Notes under the pieces: generated by a model | What the model was told of the DNA's origin: nothing | Seen by the model: the letters and a program-made list of their open reading frames with translations, nothing else | The model's database searches: none | From: Campanula takesimana | Lineage: Eukaryota; Streptophyta; Magnoliopsida; Asterales; Campanulaceae | NCBI GenBank assembly: GCA_026119855.1 | Contig: JAOWBW010000381.1 | Location: forward strand, 930,001 to 994,000 | DNA length: 64,000 nt | Reading direction: 5' to 3' | In this document: positions 43,856 to 55,459 of the stretch, one piece after another | Position numbering within the stretch: position 1 is the stretch's first letter | Layout of the letters: each line of letters opens with the position of its first letter | Program-made: the position numbers and the translations under genes

Positions 43856-45256
43856 ATGGCTTCCAATTCTTTTGCCCTTGATGCCAAGGTCGTTAGTGCG
43901 TATGAAAAGGACTTGGGCACTTTTGTGTATTCTTTCAAGACCCATCCCAAGAAGGCCTTCATTAAAGATTTCGGGTTCCGCATTCTTTTCACCTTGCGGA
44001 CGTTGAAGCCGGATTGGGATTTGTTGAGAGCTGCCGCGGCTTTCTGGGATTGCGACAGCCATACCTTCAACCTTTCAGCTAATGAAATGGTGCCGACTGT
44101 TGACGATTTCGGGGCCATCCTTGGCGTTTCTTTGGCCGGTCGGATTGCCGTCCCTAAATATCACCGCGGTGCCATCGGCTCTTGGGTTGGGTTACTGAAT
44201 CTCCCTGTTGAGGACGTGAGGAAGATGTTGCATGGTACCGTGATTGACATAACTGAATTGCCGATGTTCTTCAGTTTACACTCGGAGGACCCGATGGTTC
44301 AATCTTTCAAAAGAAATGCCATGGCCGTTTGTCTCTTCAGCGAAGTACTGTTTGTTACACCTTTCGGGACTGCGGACGTGCAGTTGGCTGAGATTATTTT
44401 GCAAGCTAAGGAGCAGCAATTTAGTGTAATCCCTCTTATTGTAGGGGAGACGTTGCACGGCCTTGATGGGTTACATAGGACGGGCAAGATGTGTCGGGGA
44501 AGCCCTTTGCTCTTGACCATATAGCTCCGAGAACACTTCAAGATTTATTCTCCGGATGGTGATTTGTCTCCTTTTGCTGTTCATAGGAGGAAGTTGTTGA
44601 TCCGGGATTTATCTGAAGATGATTGGAAGAAATTCTTTGCCTCTCGGGTGACCGCCGATATTGAGTGGTGTCCTCCTTCTTGGGGTCTTCGTCCTTTTGT
44701 GGAATGGACTCTTGGTTTTCAGCACGTGGTTGTACCCGGTTTGAGAGATTCTTCATTTTACCAGCCAGAGCGGGTTCTGCGGCAGTTCGGTCGCCAACAG
44801 ACAATTCCTTTTCCGAGGGATGGAATTCTTCGTCCAGTTGCTTACATGGGTCCTGGCTTCTCGAGTGAGCTTCAGTCGGCTTGGGGAGATGACCGCAATC
44901 GTTGGGCTTTCGCTCCTCTGCATCGGGGGAGTGTCTTCCTTCCCGAGAGCTACTTGGACTATTTATTTGGCACCCTTTACCGTGGCACCACTTGGGTTGA
45001 TGTGCTTCGTGCCGAGTTGTTGGGACAGGGTTTTGAGCCTAGCAGCACTTTGAGATATAGGGAGGCTGCTGCTGATTCGAGTAACATTCTCGCTGACCCT
45101 TTCGGTACTCCTTTGGATGACTTTTATGCTAGGAGACGTGTTGCAAAACAGAAGGTTTCGGTGCGTATTGGTGCTCCTTCGTTACCCAAGAAGAAAAGGA
45201 TTGAGAGACGATCGGGCGGTCCTTTGAAAGCTAAGAGAAAATTGGATTTTTCTTAG
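43856..45256 (+). pseudogene. E3 reverse-oriented PMD-protein gene (one TAG)
   Basis: 467 codons opposite to gag-pol. The first ATG gives MASNSFALDAKVVSAYEKDL. Residues 61-92 (AAAFWDCDSHTFN, EMVPTVDDFGAILGVSL) match the plant mobile domain signature (fWdp.thtF...geMt.TleDv..llGL). The rest (PPSWGLRPFVEWTLGFQHVV, LDYLFGTLYRGTTWVDVL) continues without recognised motifs. The tail KKKRIERRSGGPLKAKRK looks like a nuclear localisation signal. A TAG at 44522-44524 replaces Trp (TGG in E2), so this copy is truncated. PMD proteins are shared between plant genes (MAIN/MAIL type) and transposons. An extra antisense ORF between pol and 3' LTR is known for the Tat lineage. AATAAA follows at 45363. Confidence 0.85.
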
Positions 45257-45362
45257 TACCCTAAGAGATTGCAATTAGACCACTTTGTTTTAGGATTTAG
45301 TAGTTTGATGTCTTTTGTTGCTCAATAAATCCGTTGTAATGGTTTGAATAGTTCATTGAATG

Positions 45363-45368
45363 AATAAA
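45363..45368 (+). terminator. Poly(A) signal of E3 reverse gene
   Basis: AATAAA in TGAATAAAAATTGCATTTTG, 107 bp after the stop; conserved in all three Tat copies. Confidence 0.6.
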
Positions 45369-45483
45369 AATTGCATTTTGTTATTTGAAATGAATTGGGT
45401 ATTTTTGATATGTTTTAGACCGCACCCGAAGGTTGCCTACGTTCCTCCAGTTGGGAGGCTCAGGTCTTCGTAGTTCAAACAAA

Positions 45484-45489
45484 CAAAGA

Positions 45490-45520
<31 letters not shown>
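45484..45520. repeat. Poly-T tract between convergent genes in E3
   Basis: A run of about 30 T lies beside the hairpin pair (sense strand poly-A). Similar tracts lie at 25185-25217 in E1 and, as short A runs, in E2. Confidence 0.85.
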
Positions 45521-45539
45521 GTTGTGCACCCTGTTTTTT

Positions 45540-45636
45540 GCCTAGACCGCCCTTTCGGGTTTTCAATCTAGCGGGCTTCTTTTTTGCACGTGCTCTAATT
45601 TTTGCCTAGGCCGCCCTTGCGGGTTTTCAACCTAGC
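45540..45636 (-). ncRNA. E3 pair of GNRA-capped hairpins after pol
   Basis: The sense-strand hairpins are at 45636-45604 (CTAGG/CCTAG, loop GCAA) and 45572-45540 (CTAGA/TCTAG, loop GAAA). They match E1 and E2; the loop change GCAA to GAAA keeps the GNRA form. Confidence 0.6.
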
Positions 45637-45679
45637 GAGCGATTTTTTTATTTTTTTTTTTTGTTATGGTCTTTGTTTA

Positions 45680-48085
45680 TTAAGCGTAGAACCTCTTGAG
45701 CTTGTCGAGGTTGACCTCATTTGGCAGCTGGTCACCATCTAAATCCACGAGCCGGACTGCACCACCGCTTAGTATCTTTTTGACCACGTACGGACCGATC
45801 CATCGGGGTCCCCATTTCCCCAGGGGATTCATGGCATTAGGAGGATGTTGTCTTAAAACCAAATCTCCCTCATTGATGTTTCGAGGCTTCACCTTTTTGT
45901 TGAAAGCTCTTGCCATCCTTTGCTGATACGCCCTTGTGCGTTCGAGTGCTCTTAACCTTTTCTCGTCGAGCAAGGCTAGTTGTTCATATCAACTTTGCAT
46001 ACAGTCGACCTCGTTGACTTGATTCTCGAGGAGGACCCGTAGAGATGGGACTTCAAGTTCGATAGGAAGTACGGCTTCAGAACCATAGACCAATGCATAA
46101 GGAGTTTCTCCTGTTGCGGATCGTATTGATGTGCGGTAGCCCCACAATGCTAATGGTAGCTTCTCGGGCCAATCCCTTCCTGTTGAGGCCATTTTCTTGA
46201 CGATGGTCTCGATGGTCTTATTTGCTGCTTCGACTGTGCCATTTGCTTGGGGCCGGTAAGGAGATGACTTGTGCTTGGTGATCTTGTATTCTACCAAATG
46301 TGCATCCATTTCCTTCTCGAAGTGAGAGCCATTGTCGGAAATGATTTCATGAGGCACGCCGTATCGGCACATGATATTAATCTTTACAAATTCGGCCACT
46401 TTCTTGGCGTTGAGGGTTCGATAGGCTTGTGCTTCGACCCACTTTGTGAAGTAGTCGACTGCCACTAGGACGAATGACTGCCCATTGCTCCCGGCAGGAT
46501 GAACTTTACCGATGATGTCTATCCCCCAACAAGAGAAAGGCCAAGGTGTGACCATGTTGTAAAGTTGTGAGGGTGGAGCATGTTGCAGATTAGCGTGGAA
46601 TTGGCACTTGGCACAACTTTTGACTTTCTCGATACAGTCTCGTTCCATAGTGCTCCAATAGTAACCAATGCGAAGTATCTTCTTGACTAGCATAAACCCA
46701 TTCATGTGGGGTCCACATTCTCCTTCGTGCACTTCACACATTATCTCTTGAGCTTCGGTCTCATTGGCGCATAGGGGATTGATCCCGTCGTAGTGCCTTT
46801 TATAGGCTCGGTCCCTAATCAGTACGTACCGAGAGGCTAACCTTTGCAGAGCTGCTTGAGACTTCTTATTGATGTTCTCGGGATAAGTGCCGTCTTTAAG
46901 GAAGTTCATGATATCCGAATACCACGGAGAGTTTGTTTGAACCTCGTTGATCTCGATACTCATGCAATATGCCGGACTGTTCCTTCGAGCAATTTTGAAA
47001 GGCTTCACCATTTTCCCTTTGGGCATTTCAATTAATGAAGCTATAGTGGCCAGTGCATCAGCGAAGCGATTCTTATCCCTTGGCAGGTAGTTGAAAGTGA
47101 TCTCTTGGAAATGTTCAACCAGTTCTTCAAGGTGCTGACCATACTGTTGGAGAGTCGGGTCTTGGGTTCGCCATTTACCCGATTGCTGATTGATAAGGAG
47201 CAAAGAGTCGCCGAACACTTCTAGTTCCGTGACGTTTCTTTCGAGAGCTGCTTCGAGCCCTGCTATGCATGCTTCGTACTCGGCAATGTTGTTGGTAGCT
47301 TCGAATTCCAGGCATATGGCAATGGGAGTGTAGATGTCTTTTGGATCGACAAACAATACCCCTATACCAAAACCGTGTTTATTGGCGGCGCCATCGAAAA
47401 AAAGTTGCCACTTGTCTTCCTCGGTTGCAGTACAAATTAAATGCTCGTCGGGGAACTGTACATCTTCCCCCTTCACTTCGTCACACGGGAATTCGGCAAG
47501 CTGGTCACTGAACACTTTCCCCCTGACGGATTTTAGTGTGACGTAAGTGATATCATAGCCGGCGAGCATGAAGTACCATTTGGCTATTCTTGTTGACATG
47601 AAAGGCTTCTCGAAGATGTAGCGGAGCGGGTCCACCTTTGCTACTAGCTTGATCGGAAAAGCTTCCATATAGTGTTTGAGCTTTTGAGTGACCCAAACCA
47701 ATGCTGCACATGACTTCTCTAAGACAGAGTAGTTCTTTTCGCCTCCTTGGAATCGGCGACTGACAAAATAAATGGCGTTCTCCTTTGTGGACTCTCGTTG
47801 CTCTTGTGCTAACATAGCCCCTAGGGCTTCATCATTGACAGTGAGATAAAGCAACAGAGGTTTCTCCTTGTGCGGCGGAACTAGAACAGGAGGGCACGTC
47901 AAGTAATGCTTTACTTGATCGAAGGCTTCTTGGCACGCGGAGGTCCATCTAGAGTCACATTCTTTTGAGTAGCTTGAAGATTGGCTCGCACATGGAAGCG
48001 AGTTGGTGCACAAACCGACTGATGTATTGTAGTCTTCCCATGAAACCTTTAATCTCTTTCTGCGTCTTTGGAGGAGGCATGTCAA
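45680..48085 (-). pseudogene. E3 RNase H domains and integrase
   Basis: The ORF 45989-48085 holds the first RNase H (PLLLYLTVNDEALGAMLAQE), the second RNase H (WQLFFDGAANKHGFGIGVLF, ATNNIAEYEA, GDSLLLINQ) and integrase (CAKCQFHANL, WGIDIIGKVH, DNGSHFEKE, VEAANKTIE). It ends at a TGA (45989-45991), and the C-terminal part 45680-45973 (MLDEKRLRALERTRAYQQRM to LDKLKRFYA) follows in frame. The 5' end overlaps RT in another frame, so a frameshift lies near 47955-48000. Confidence 0.9.
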
Positions 48086-48726
48086 TGATTGCCTTGATTT
48101 TGGAGGGGTCTACTTCGATTCCCCTTTCAGTGACCATATAACCAAGAACTTTGCCTCGGATAACCCCAAATGTGCACTTTGCAGGGTTGAGCCTCATCTT
48201 GTGTTGACGAAGCCTTTCGAAGAACTTGCGGAGATCGATTAGGTGTTGACCATCGGTTCCTTTGGAGTGAATGATCATGTCGTCCACATAGACCTCGATT
48301 TCTTTGTGAATCATATCGTGGAACAAGTCTGTCACGGCTCTTTGGTAGGAAGCCCCAGCATTTCTTAACCCAAATGGCATGACTGTGTAGCAAAAGGTAC
48401 CCCCACGGTGTTGTGAAGGCTGTCTTATGTTGATCTTCCTCGGCCATAAGAATCTGACTGTCACAATGTTGGCTAACCATGTCGGATACTCGATAACCTT
48501 GATGAACCCCACACTGAGGAGCTTCTCAATCTCTTCTTTGACCTGCAGAGACCATTCTGGCTTGATCTTTCTGAGCTTCTGCTTTACTGGCCTGGCATCT
48601 TCTCTGATCGGAATCCTGTGCTCCGCTACCTTTCTGTCTAAACCCGGCATGTCTTTGTATGACCATGCGAACACATCCACGAACTCCCGTAGTAGTGCAG
48701 TCAATCTGTCTTTGTCATCCCCTTGA
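47955..48726 (-). pseudogene. E3 reverse transcriptase with internal deletion
   Basis: After EYPTWLANIVTVR the reading jumps to FLWPRKINIR, then returns to GTFCYTVMPFGLRNAG and YVDDMIIHSKGTDG. Compared with E1, about 45 residues are lost, including VCVDFRDLN and FVDGFAGYNQ with the first catalytic aspartate. YVDD remains, but the enzyme cannot be active. Confidence 0.85.
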
Positions 48727-50978
48727 AGAAGCCTCCAATCTTAGTTTCTTTTGGCTCTTCTTCGGTACCCAGATTAACAACATGCAATTCTTCGTCAGCC
48801 TTTGGACCATTCTCGCCACGACTACGGACTTGTTGAGCAAGTTCATTTAAGTATGTTGTGTTTTCGTGGTCTATTTCATCATAATTTGAATCGTTATTAA
48901 CTTGTTTGTTAAGTTCATTATTAGTTAATTCATCATTTATGATGTTTGCAATCTCAGGGTACTCAGAAATATCAAATTTTTCATTAGCAAAGAAAGGAAA
49001 CACACGCTCGGATATGGCCTCCAAATCCTCTTGGGTGAGGGTATTAGAGACACTCTCGGACTCGAAAGTAAGTGTGAGCTGCTCTTCCTTTGTTGCTGTG
49101 CGGGGTATGCAACCCATTTCTTGGACTAAGAATTCCTCGGATACCACAGGCCCTTTTGCTGAATACCAATTGTTGATCGGCTCGGAGCTTGGCGGGATCT
49201 CACTGAGAGTCTCGTTCATGATGACGGTGTCATGGATGGCGTTAACTTGGAATTTATTCATTATGGCGAGCTCATCGAACATGGAGGCTAAATCTGTTAG
49301 TTCCTCCTCCACGGTGATTTCTGTCTCGGATTCTATAGTCATCTTCCTTCCCCACCATTCACGGGGCGACATGGGAGTTGGTTCTCTTTCGGATATCTGG
49401 ATCTCACAATCGGAGAAGATTTCGAGGCCGGGCTTTTTGACACCTTTATTGTTAACCCACGGCTCGGGAAAGATCATGTATGGAACGTCTTCCCCTTGGC
49501 GGACAAAAATTCAACGTCTTGCGGTAAGGCCTTAGATTAGGGACTTCATACCGACGGCCTTCTTTACGAGCTCGGGCCTTTTCGTTCTTGACCGCTTGTT
49601 CTTGTTTCAAGTCTTCTTTGGAAGGCTCATACCCCAAACCGAAGGTGTTCTTGACGAAGGGGACTTGCACGGGATGTAGGATTCCTTGTTGATATTTCCC
49701 TAAGCCTAAACCAGGGAAGTAGTTCATATTCCTCATCATGCGGAGGACTTTGTGATTGCTGGGGGTCCATGATCCGTTTCCCCCTTCTTTGTCAATGGCG
49801 TTGATTGAGACGCCGGAGAGAGTGGAGTCTGGTAGACCATGCTGAACTTGGTGGACGGGCTCACCTTTTATGTGGATAGTGATGTTTTCAGCCATTACGG
49901 TCACTATTTCATCACCATTTCGGATCTTGACACATTGGTGGAGAGTTGACGGTACGGCATTAGCACTGTGAATCCATGGTCGACCCAACAGTAAGTTGAA
50001 CGAGGCCGGGATATCAAGCACTTGGAATGGAACGGACATGACCATGCTCCCAAACTCAATGTCTATTTCAATCATACCCATGACTGTACGGGCGGTGCTG
50101 TCATAACCTCGGATTACTTGAGTAGAAGGCTTCAAATCAGAATCCTTAAGCCCCAGTATGCCCATGATTCTACCAGGCATGAGATTGAGTGCGGAACCAC
50201 CGTCCACTAAGACTCTTGAGACGGGCCTCCCCCTTGCTCGTACCTTGAGGTAAATAGCTTCGTTGTGGTCGGAACCAAACGGTGGAAGGTCCATATCGGC
50301 AAAGGTGATGACGTTGCTAAAATGAATGTGACCAATCATTGCCGTGAGGTCCTCGGGAGTAGTATCGGGAGAGACTGATGTATCATCGAGATTGCGGATG
50401 ACAAGATCTCGGTGTTTCTTTGAGGATGCAATGAGGTCCCAAATAGAGATGTTGGCTTGAGTTTTCTTGAGTTGGACAAGTAGAGGATCTTCGGGAGTGT
50501 TGTGAGCTTGCGGCCTTTGAGAAGAGGAGCTCGGTGCGGAAGTGGAAGGGTTGCTTGCTATGACTCGACCGGATCGAGTTAGCATGTTGACGTTCCCATC
50601 TTGCTTCTTTTTCCTATTCTCTAGTACTTCCCTCATTACTTCATCGTAAGTCACTACATAACAAGAATTGTCAAGTTTATTCATAACATTGGGGCCCCCA
50701 TTCACAATTGGGATTGAATGGGTGGTCCCCTCGAGTTCTCCTATCTCTATTACATTGACATGCTCGTCATTAGTCACTACAAATTCTTTCTTATCTATGA
50801 GATCTTGAATGACATTGCGGAGAACGAAGCATTCCTCGGTGGTGTGGCCACTATATTGGTGGTAGCCACAATATTTGTGGTGAGCATGATTGGAGTGGAT
50901 CGTCTTGGGTTGGTACCCTTGCACGGGTGTGACTTGAACCTTTACCTTGAGGACCTCGAACACTTCGGTTTGAGTCAT
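48701..50978 (-). pseudogene. E3 gag C-terminus, protease, G-patch and linker
   Basis: The ORF 49452-50978 contains knuckle-like CGYHQYSGHTTEECF, LTRSGRVIASN, the aspartic protease RVLVDGGSALNLMP with LLLGRPWIHS, and a G-patch-like MNYFPGLGLGKYQQG. After a frameshift near 49470, 48701-49477 carries an acidic linker (EWWGRKMTIESETEITVEEE) leading to RT. This is the least damaged copy of the protease region in the window. Confidence 0.85.
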
Positions 50979-52243
50979 GCCTTGGAGAGGCGTGTAGACA
51001 TGGTCACTTCGGGACTTCTTCCCTTGAGGTGGAGGAACCTTTTGTAATTCCCCTTGTCAATAGTGACGGCGTTGACCGAGGCCTCTTTTGTGGAGTTGGA
51101 AGCGGCCTTGTAGCGGTAAGTAGGAGTGGTTTTCTTAATCTCCTTGAGCAAGTCATCCATGCGTACCTCCGCCTCATACATTTGGGAGAAGTCGGAATAG
51201 CAAGACCCACTTAGGTGAGTGCGGAGATCAATCTTGAGACACTTGAGAAATATGTCCATTTGCTCTTTTGTGTTCGGCCTCTCAACAATCTCAGAGAGTT
51301 TGTCATTCCATCTCCTTGTGAAGTCGATGAAGGACTCATTGTCTCGTTGAGTAGTGTTCTCTAGCTCTTTCCTTGTGGGCCGGTGAGTGGTGTTGCCTTG
51401 GTATTGGTTCTTGAAGGCAAGCATGGCGGAGTCCCAATCAAGACGGACAGTGAGCGGGAGAGTAGCATACTAATCTTTTGCCGCCCCCTCGAGAGTGAGA
51501 GGAGAGCATTGAGCCATCACCTTGGTGGAGACCTTCTTTGGAACCATTGCCCAAATATAAGTCTCAATGTGAGCCATAGGACAAGAGTTGCCCTTGAATT
51601 TGCTTATGTCGGGCATCTTGAACTTATCGGGAAGAGCGGCCATAGTACTCATGAGGATGGATGATTGATAAAGGCTTGTGTCGGAGCCTTTCCCCATGTT
51701 GAGCCCATTGAATTTTTGGTCGATGTAGGCCATGATAGAATCCACCATTTTGGGCTCATTGTTCTCGGAACTTGGTTCCCCCATTTTCTTGGTGCGGGTG
51801 TTGACATAAGGACTCTTGAACAAACCCTCGGTCCATTCGGATTCATCATCATTGTTCTTGTTCTTTCCCTTGGCAAGGTTGGTGAGCTTTTCTTTCATTA
51901 GTTCCATTTCGGCCTCGTGGGCCTCCCTTTGGCTGTCGAGGTGGGATTGCCAAATGTCGTCTTTGCTTTGTGCCTCCTTGTTAAGGGTGGAGACTTGCTC
52001 TTGGAGGAGTTGGACCATAGTTGAGAGCTGTTCGAGAGGCATGGTGTTGCTGCTGCCGGTCATGGTTGATGTTGGAGCTGTTGGAGTGATCTCTTCACGG
52101 ACTAACCGATTTGCTGAATCCCGGTAGACTTTGTAAGTACCAATTGAACCTATATTGTAGAAGAGGCCCTTGTCAGTCTTGAGTAACACTTGCGGTCCAT
52201 GAAGAGGCTTAGAAAACACAGTTGGGCACACGACTTGAACCAC
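50975..52243 (-). pseudogene. E3 gag
   Basis: 52243 reads PTVFSKPLHGPQVLLKTDKG; a likelier start is MTGSSNTMPLEQL at 52063. The coiled coil and capsid-like domain follow to EGAAKD, where a TAG (in E1 a Tyr codon, TAC) stops at 51470. The frame resumes (MLAFKNQYQGNTTHRPTRKE, FIDFTRRWND) and shifts near 51040. Confidence 0.85.
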
Positions 52244-53396
52244 AAAAGAAAAGACTCTTTTTTTTTTTTTTTTTTTTTTTTATAAGTCGGAGGGAATGAA
52301 TCCCTTTTGGGGTTTCTAAGAAAATAATGGAATCGTCACACTAGTATATAGACCATCTCGCGGTCCCATATACTCATCGGATTCCATCGCGCTTGTGAAT
52401 CCTACATGTATCGGGATTAAACTAAATTAATGTAGTAAAGCATACATGCGGGGACGGATTTTTATTTTCGTCCAAAATAACCACTTTTGAGGACGGATTT
52501 TTATTGCGTCCCTTTCAACAAGTTGGCATGTATGATTTGAAGACATTAGTTTAGGAAATCTCGGTACATGGAAACCGACTTGAGTCACGGAGTGTTAGAC
52601 CCTAACTAGAATTGTGTGGTTTGTGCTCGGCTTGAATATGAGGCTCAAAGGTCACCCCCGGCATGTAGTCTTGAACTACGCCACGGGCTGAGGTTTACCG
52701 CTTCGAAAGAGCCAAGGTCTGGTGGAGCTTGAAACTTTCTAGTACGGGCCTCGACGGGTTTGGGGTTGGACTTGTGCGACTCGATAGTGAGCAGTTCATA
52801 GGAATATGTGCATGTAGTGTGAGGTCTAACAAGTGACAATTTTTTTTTTTTTTTTTTTTTTGAAAAGAAAGAAAAAACACACAAAACACATAAGCATAAA
52901 AATTACAACTCCCGAATCACCCGTGTGACCGGTAAATAAAACACAAAATTAAAACAGTCCGAGGGTTCAATTCTGTTCTGATGCAGGCAACTGTGCCCAC
53001 ACCCCACTGTTCTGCTCAGTCACTGAAACCTGTTTCTGTTCTGGAAACCAACCCAGAAGCGTGCGCCTCTGAGTGATGACGTGGGACGCGCGCGCATGGC
53101 GCAATCCTTATGGGAGGCGCGCGCTTCTGGGGCACACCTGTCAGAATGTCAGACTTTAGACTCAGGGGATTGCCCTGGTCCTATGTTCATATTGTAACCC
53201 CTGCAGAAGTGATTAGTGCAGAATAACAGAAGAAGAAGATGAAGAACATGAAGAAGTGGGCGATTCTGGTTCTTGATGCGGGATGCGCGCGCCTTAGGCT
53301 TAAAAGGCCAGACACGCGCGCCTCCCCCATCAGGAAACAGAATGCCCAGAAAAGATGTAGATTTCGATCAGAATGCAAGTTTAACCCTCAAATACA
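52244..53396 (-). other. E3 5' leader
   Basis: No gene. It contains poly-T tracts (52258-52280, 52842-52861), the hairpin pair at 52450-52512, and GCGCGC clusters at 53058-53125 and 53270-53330. Confidence 0.75.
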
Positions 53397-53414
53397 TCCC
53401 CAGCGGAGTCGCCA
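53397..53414 (-). other. E3 primer-binding site
   Basis: The minus strand reads TGGCGACTCCGCTGGGGA next to the 5' LTR. Confidence 0.85.
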
Positions 53415-53415
53415 C

Positions 53416-54363
53416 TGTAGATACCCCGGGAAACCACAGCTTGGCTATAGCGGTGAATTATCCTAGGATGTCCAACTTGTTTTTAGAGTCGCCACCTATG
53501 TTTTGAGGAACATAAGAAAAACCTATAGATTGTAGCCTAAGTTTGATTACGAAAACAGAGATTCTTTGTTTTGAGGTTCGGGGGTTAGATTACGAGATGG
53601 GAAGTACCGAAACACCCATCTCGCCCAACTAAAGTTGGTCTTGCTTGATCAAAATCTACATGAATGAAAATGTTCTTCTTCTTTAAGTCATGAAAAGGGG
53701 GGATTTAAAATAGGATTTGGAATGTAGGAGATGACTCCTTAACCAACCTCAATGAGATGAGGTGATCATTAGAGTCATGTCCCAAAATGATTTGGGTGAT
53801 TGCACATTTGATTAAAGTAAAAAGAGAGAGAGGAGATGAAGTAGAAAAGAAAGGAAAAGATGGACTTTTACCTACAATTTGAATAACTTCAAATGTTGCT
53901 TAATGAGATCCTTGGAGAACCTTTAGAAAGTTATTTTTTGTCTAGTTTTCGATCCTTGAAAATGGAGGTAAAGGGAGGTTTTTATAGGTGAAAGAGGGGT
54001 GTTTTTGGTGCCAAAACTCAGTCACCAAGAAATCCTTCCCGGGCAAAATCTTGTAAATTGAGCAAGGGAGGGAATCCTGGCCAGAAATCTGTAACTGACG
54101 CCCAGAGGCGCGCGCTTCCTGCTTTGGGGGCGGGAGGCGCGCGCGCCTGGATCCTCCTATCGGAGGCGCGCGACTCAGAGAAGGCAATTTTGACAGAATG
54201 GACTAGAAAGTCAGCCCTGTCATTCAGTTTAGTCCCTAGACTTAACGAAGTCAGTCAGGAACTTAACGGAAGTGACAGAAACTAACGAGAAACACTTAAA
54301 ATGGGGAGAAACACAAGATCAAATGTGCAATCGGGGTGAGCGGTCCAAGGCGGGGTGTCTACA
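53416..54363 (-). repeat. E3 5' LTR
   Basis: 948 bp, ends CGGGGTGTCTACA. The TATA (minus CCTATAAAAACC at about 53976) and GCGCGC triplet (54106-54180) match the 3' LTR. Confidence 0.95.
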
Positions 54364-55459
54364 GATACACAGTTCTAATGCCGTCCCTTCGACTCTCCAT
54401 CAGTGTGTCAAGTTCAGAAATGGGGATGAAATAGTGACCGTCATGGCAGAAAACGTCACTATCCATAGAAAAGGGGAACCCGTCCACCAAGTCCAACACG
54501 GTTTAGAAGACTCCACCCTGTCAGGCGTCTCAATCAACGCCATCGATGAACAAGGGGGAAACGGATCATGGACCCTCGGCAATCGCAAAGTCCTCCGCAT
54601 GATGAGGAATATGAATTACTTCCCTGGTTTAGGCCTAGGGAAATATCAACAAGGGAGAATGCAACCCATAGAGGTCCCATTTGTCAAAAACAAGTTCGGA
54701 TTGGGGTACGAGCCTTCCAAAGATGACTTTAAGTACGAGCAAGCCGTCAAGAATGAAAAGGCCCGAGCTCGGAGGGAAGGCCGTCATTATGAGATTCCCA
54801 ATTTGAGGCCTTACCGCAAGACACTAAATGGCTACTTTGTCCGTCAAGAGGAAGACATCACGTACGTAATCTTTCCTGAGCCATCGGTTAACAGCAAGGG
54901 CATCAGAAAGCCCGGTCTTAAAATCTTTGCCGACTGTGAGATTCAAAAATCCGAAAGGGAACCAACTCCCATGTCGCCCCGAGAATGGTGGGGGAAGAAA
55001 GTGACCATAGAGTCCGAGACAGAGATTACCGTGGGGGAAGAATTGACGGATTTAGCCTCCATGTTCAAAGAACTCGCCATCATGGACGAGGGTCAAGTAA
55101 ATTCCATCTACGACACCGACGCGAGAAGGGAGACTATCAGCGAGATCCAGCCAAGCTCTGAGCCGATCAACAACTGGTATTCTACGAAGGGACCCATGGT
55201 ATCCGAAGAATTCTTGGTCAAGAAGATGGGTTGCATACCGTGCAAGGTCACAAAGGAAGATTTGTTCACATTCACTTTCGAGTCCGAGAGTGTTTCCGAT
55301 ACCCTCACCCAAGAGGATATGGAGGCCATAGCCGAGCGTGTGTTCCCTTTCTTTATTAATGAAAAAATTGATCTTTCTGAGTACCCCGAGATTGCAAACA
55401 TCATGAATGATGAATTAACTAATAATGAATCTAATGAACTAGTTAATAACGATAAATAG
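54364..55459 (+). pseudogene. E2 protease end, G-patch and linker
   Basis: The reading continues the codon interrupted at 41407: NAVPSTLHQCVKFRNGDEIV, then MNYFPGLGLGKYQQG (G-patch-like), PTPMSPREWWGKKVTIESET and PEIANIMNDELTNNESNELV. It ends in a stop at 55457-55459, about 30 codons short of the RT lead-in seen in E1. An ATG at 54272 lies in E3's LTR and is not the real start. Confidence 0.85.

Larger units (their letters stand above)
41408..54363 (-). mobile_element. E3: Tat/Ogre-lineage element, 12.96 kb, nested in E2
   Basis: LTRs of 948 bp each and the 5-bp duplication GATAC (41403-41407, 54364-54368) mark a complete insertion in the opposite orientation to E2. The target is E2's protease-region codons for WIHS. 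E3 keeps the protease and G-patch that E1 lacks but has its own defects in gag, RT and the reverse gene. LTRs differ at 11 positions by eye. Confidence 0.95.

Noticed and set aside
54272..54363. ATG-initiated N-terminus of the 395-residue ORF
   Set aside because: These codons lie in E3's LTR; the reading belongs to E2's protease region after the insertion.
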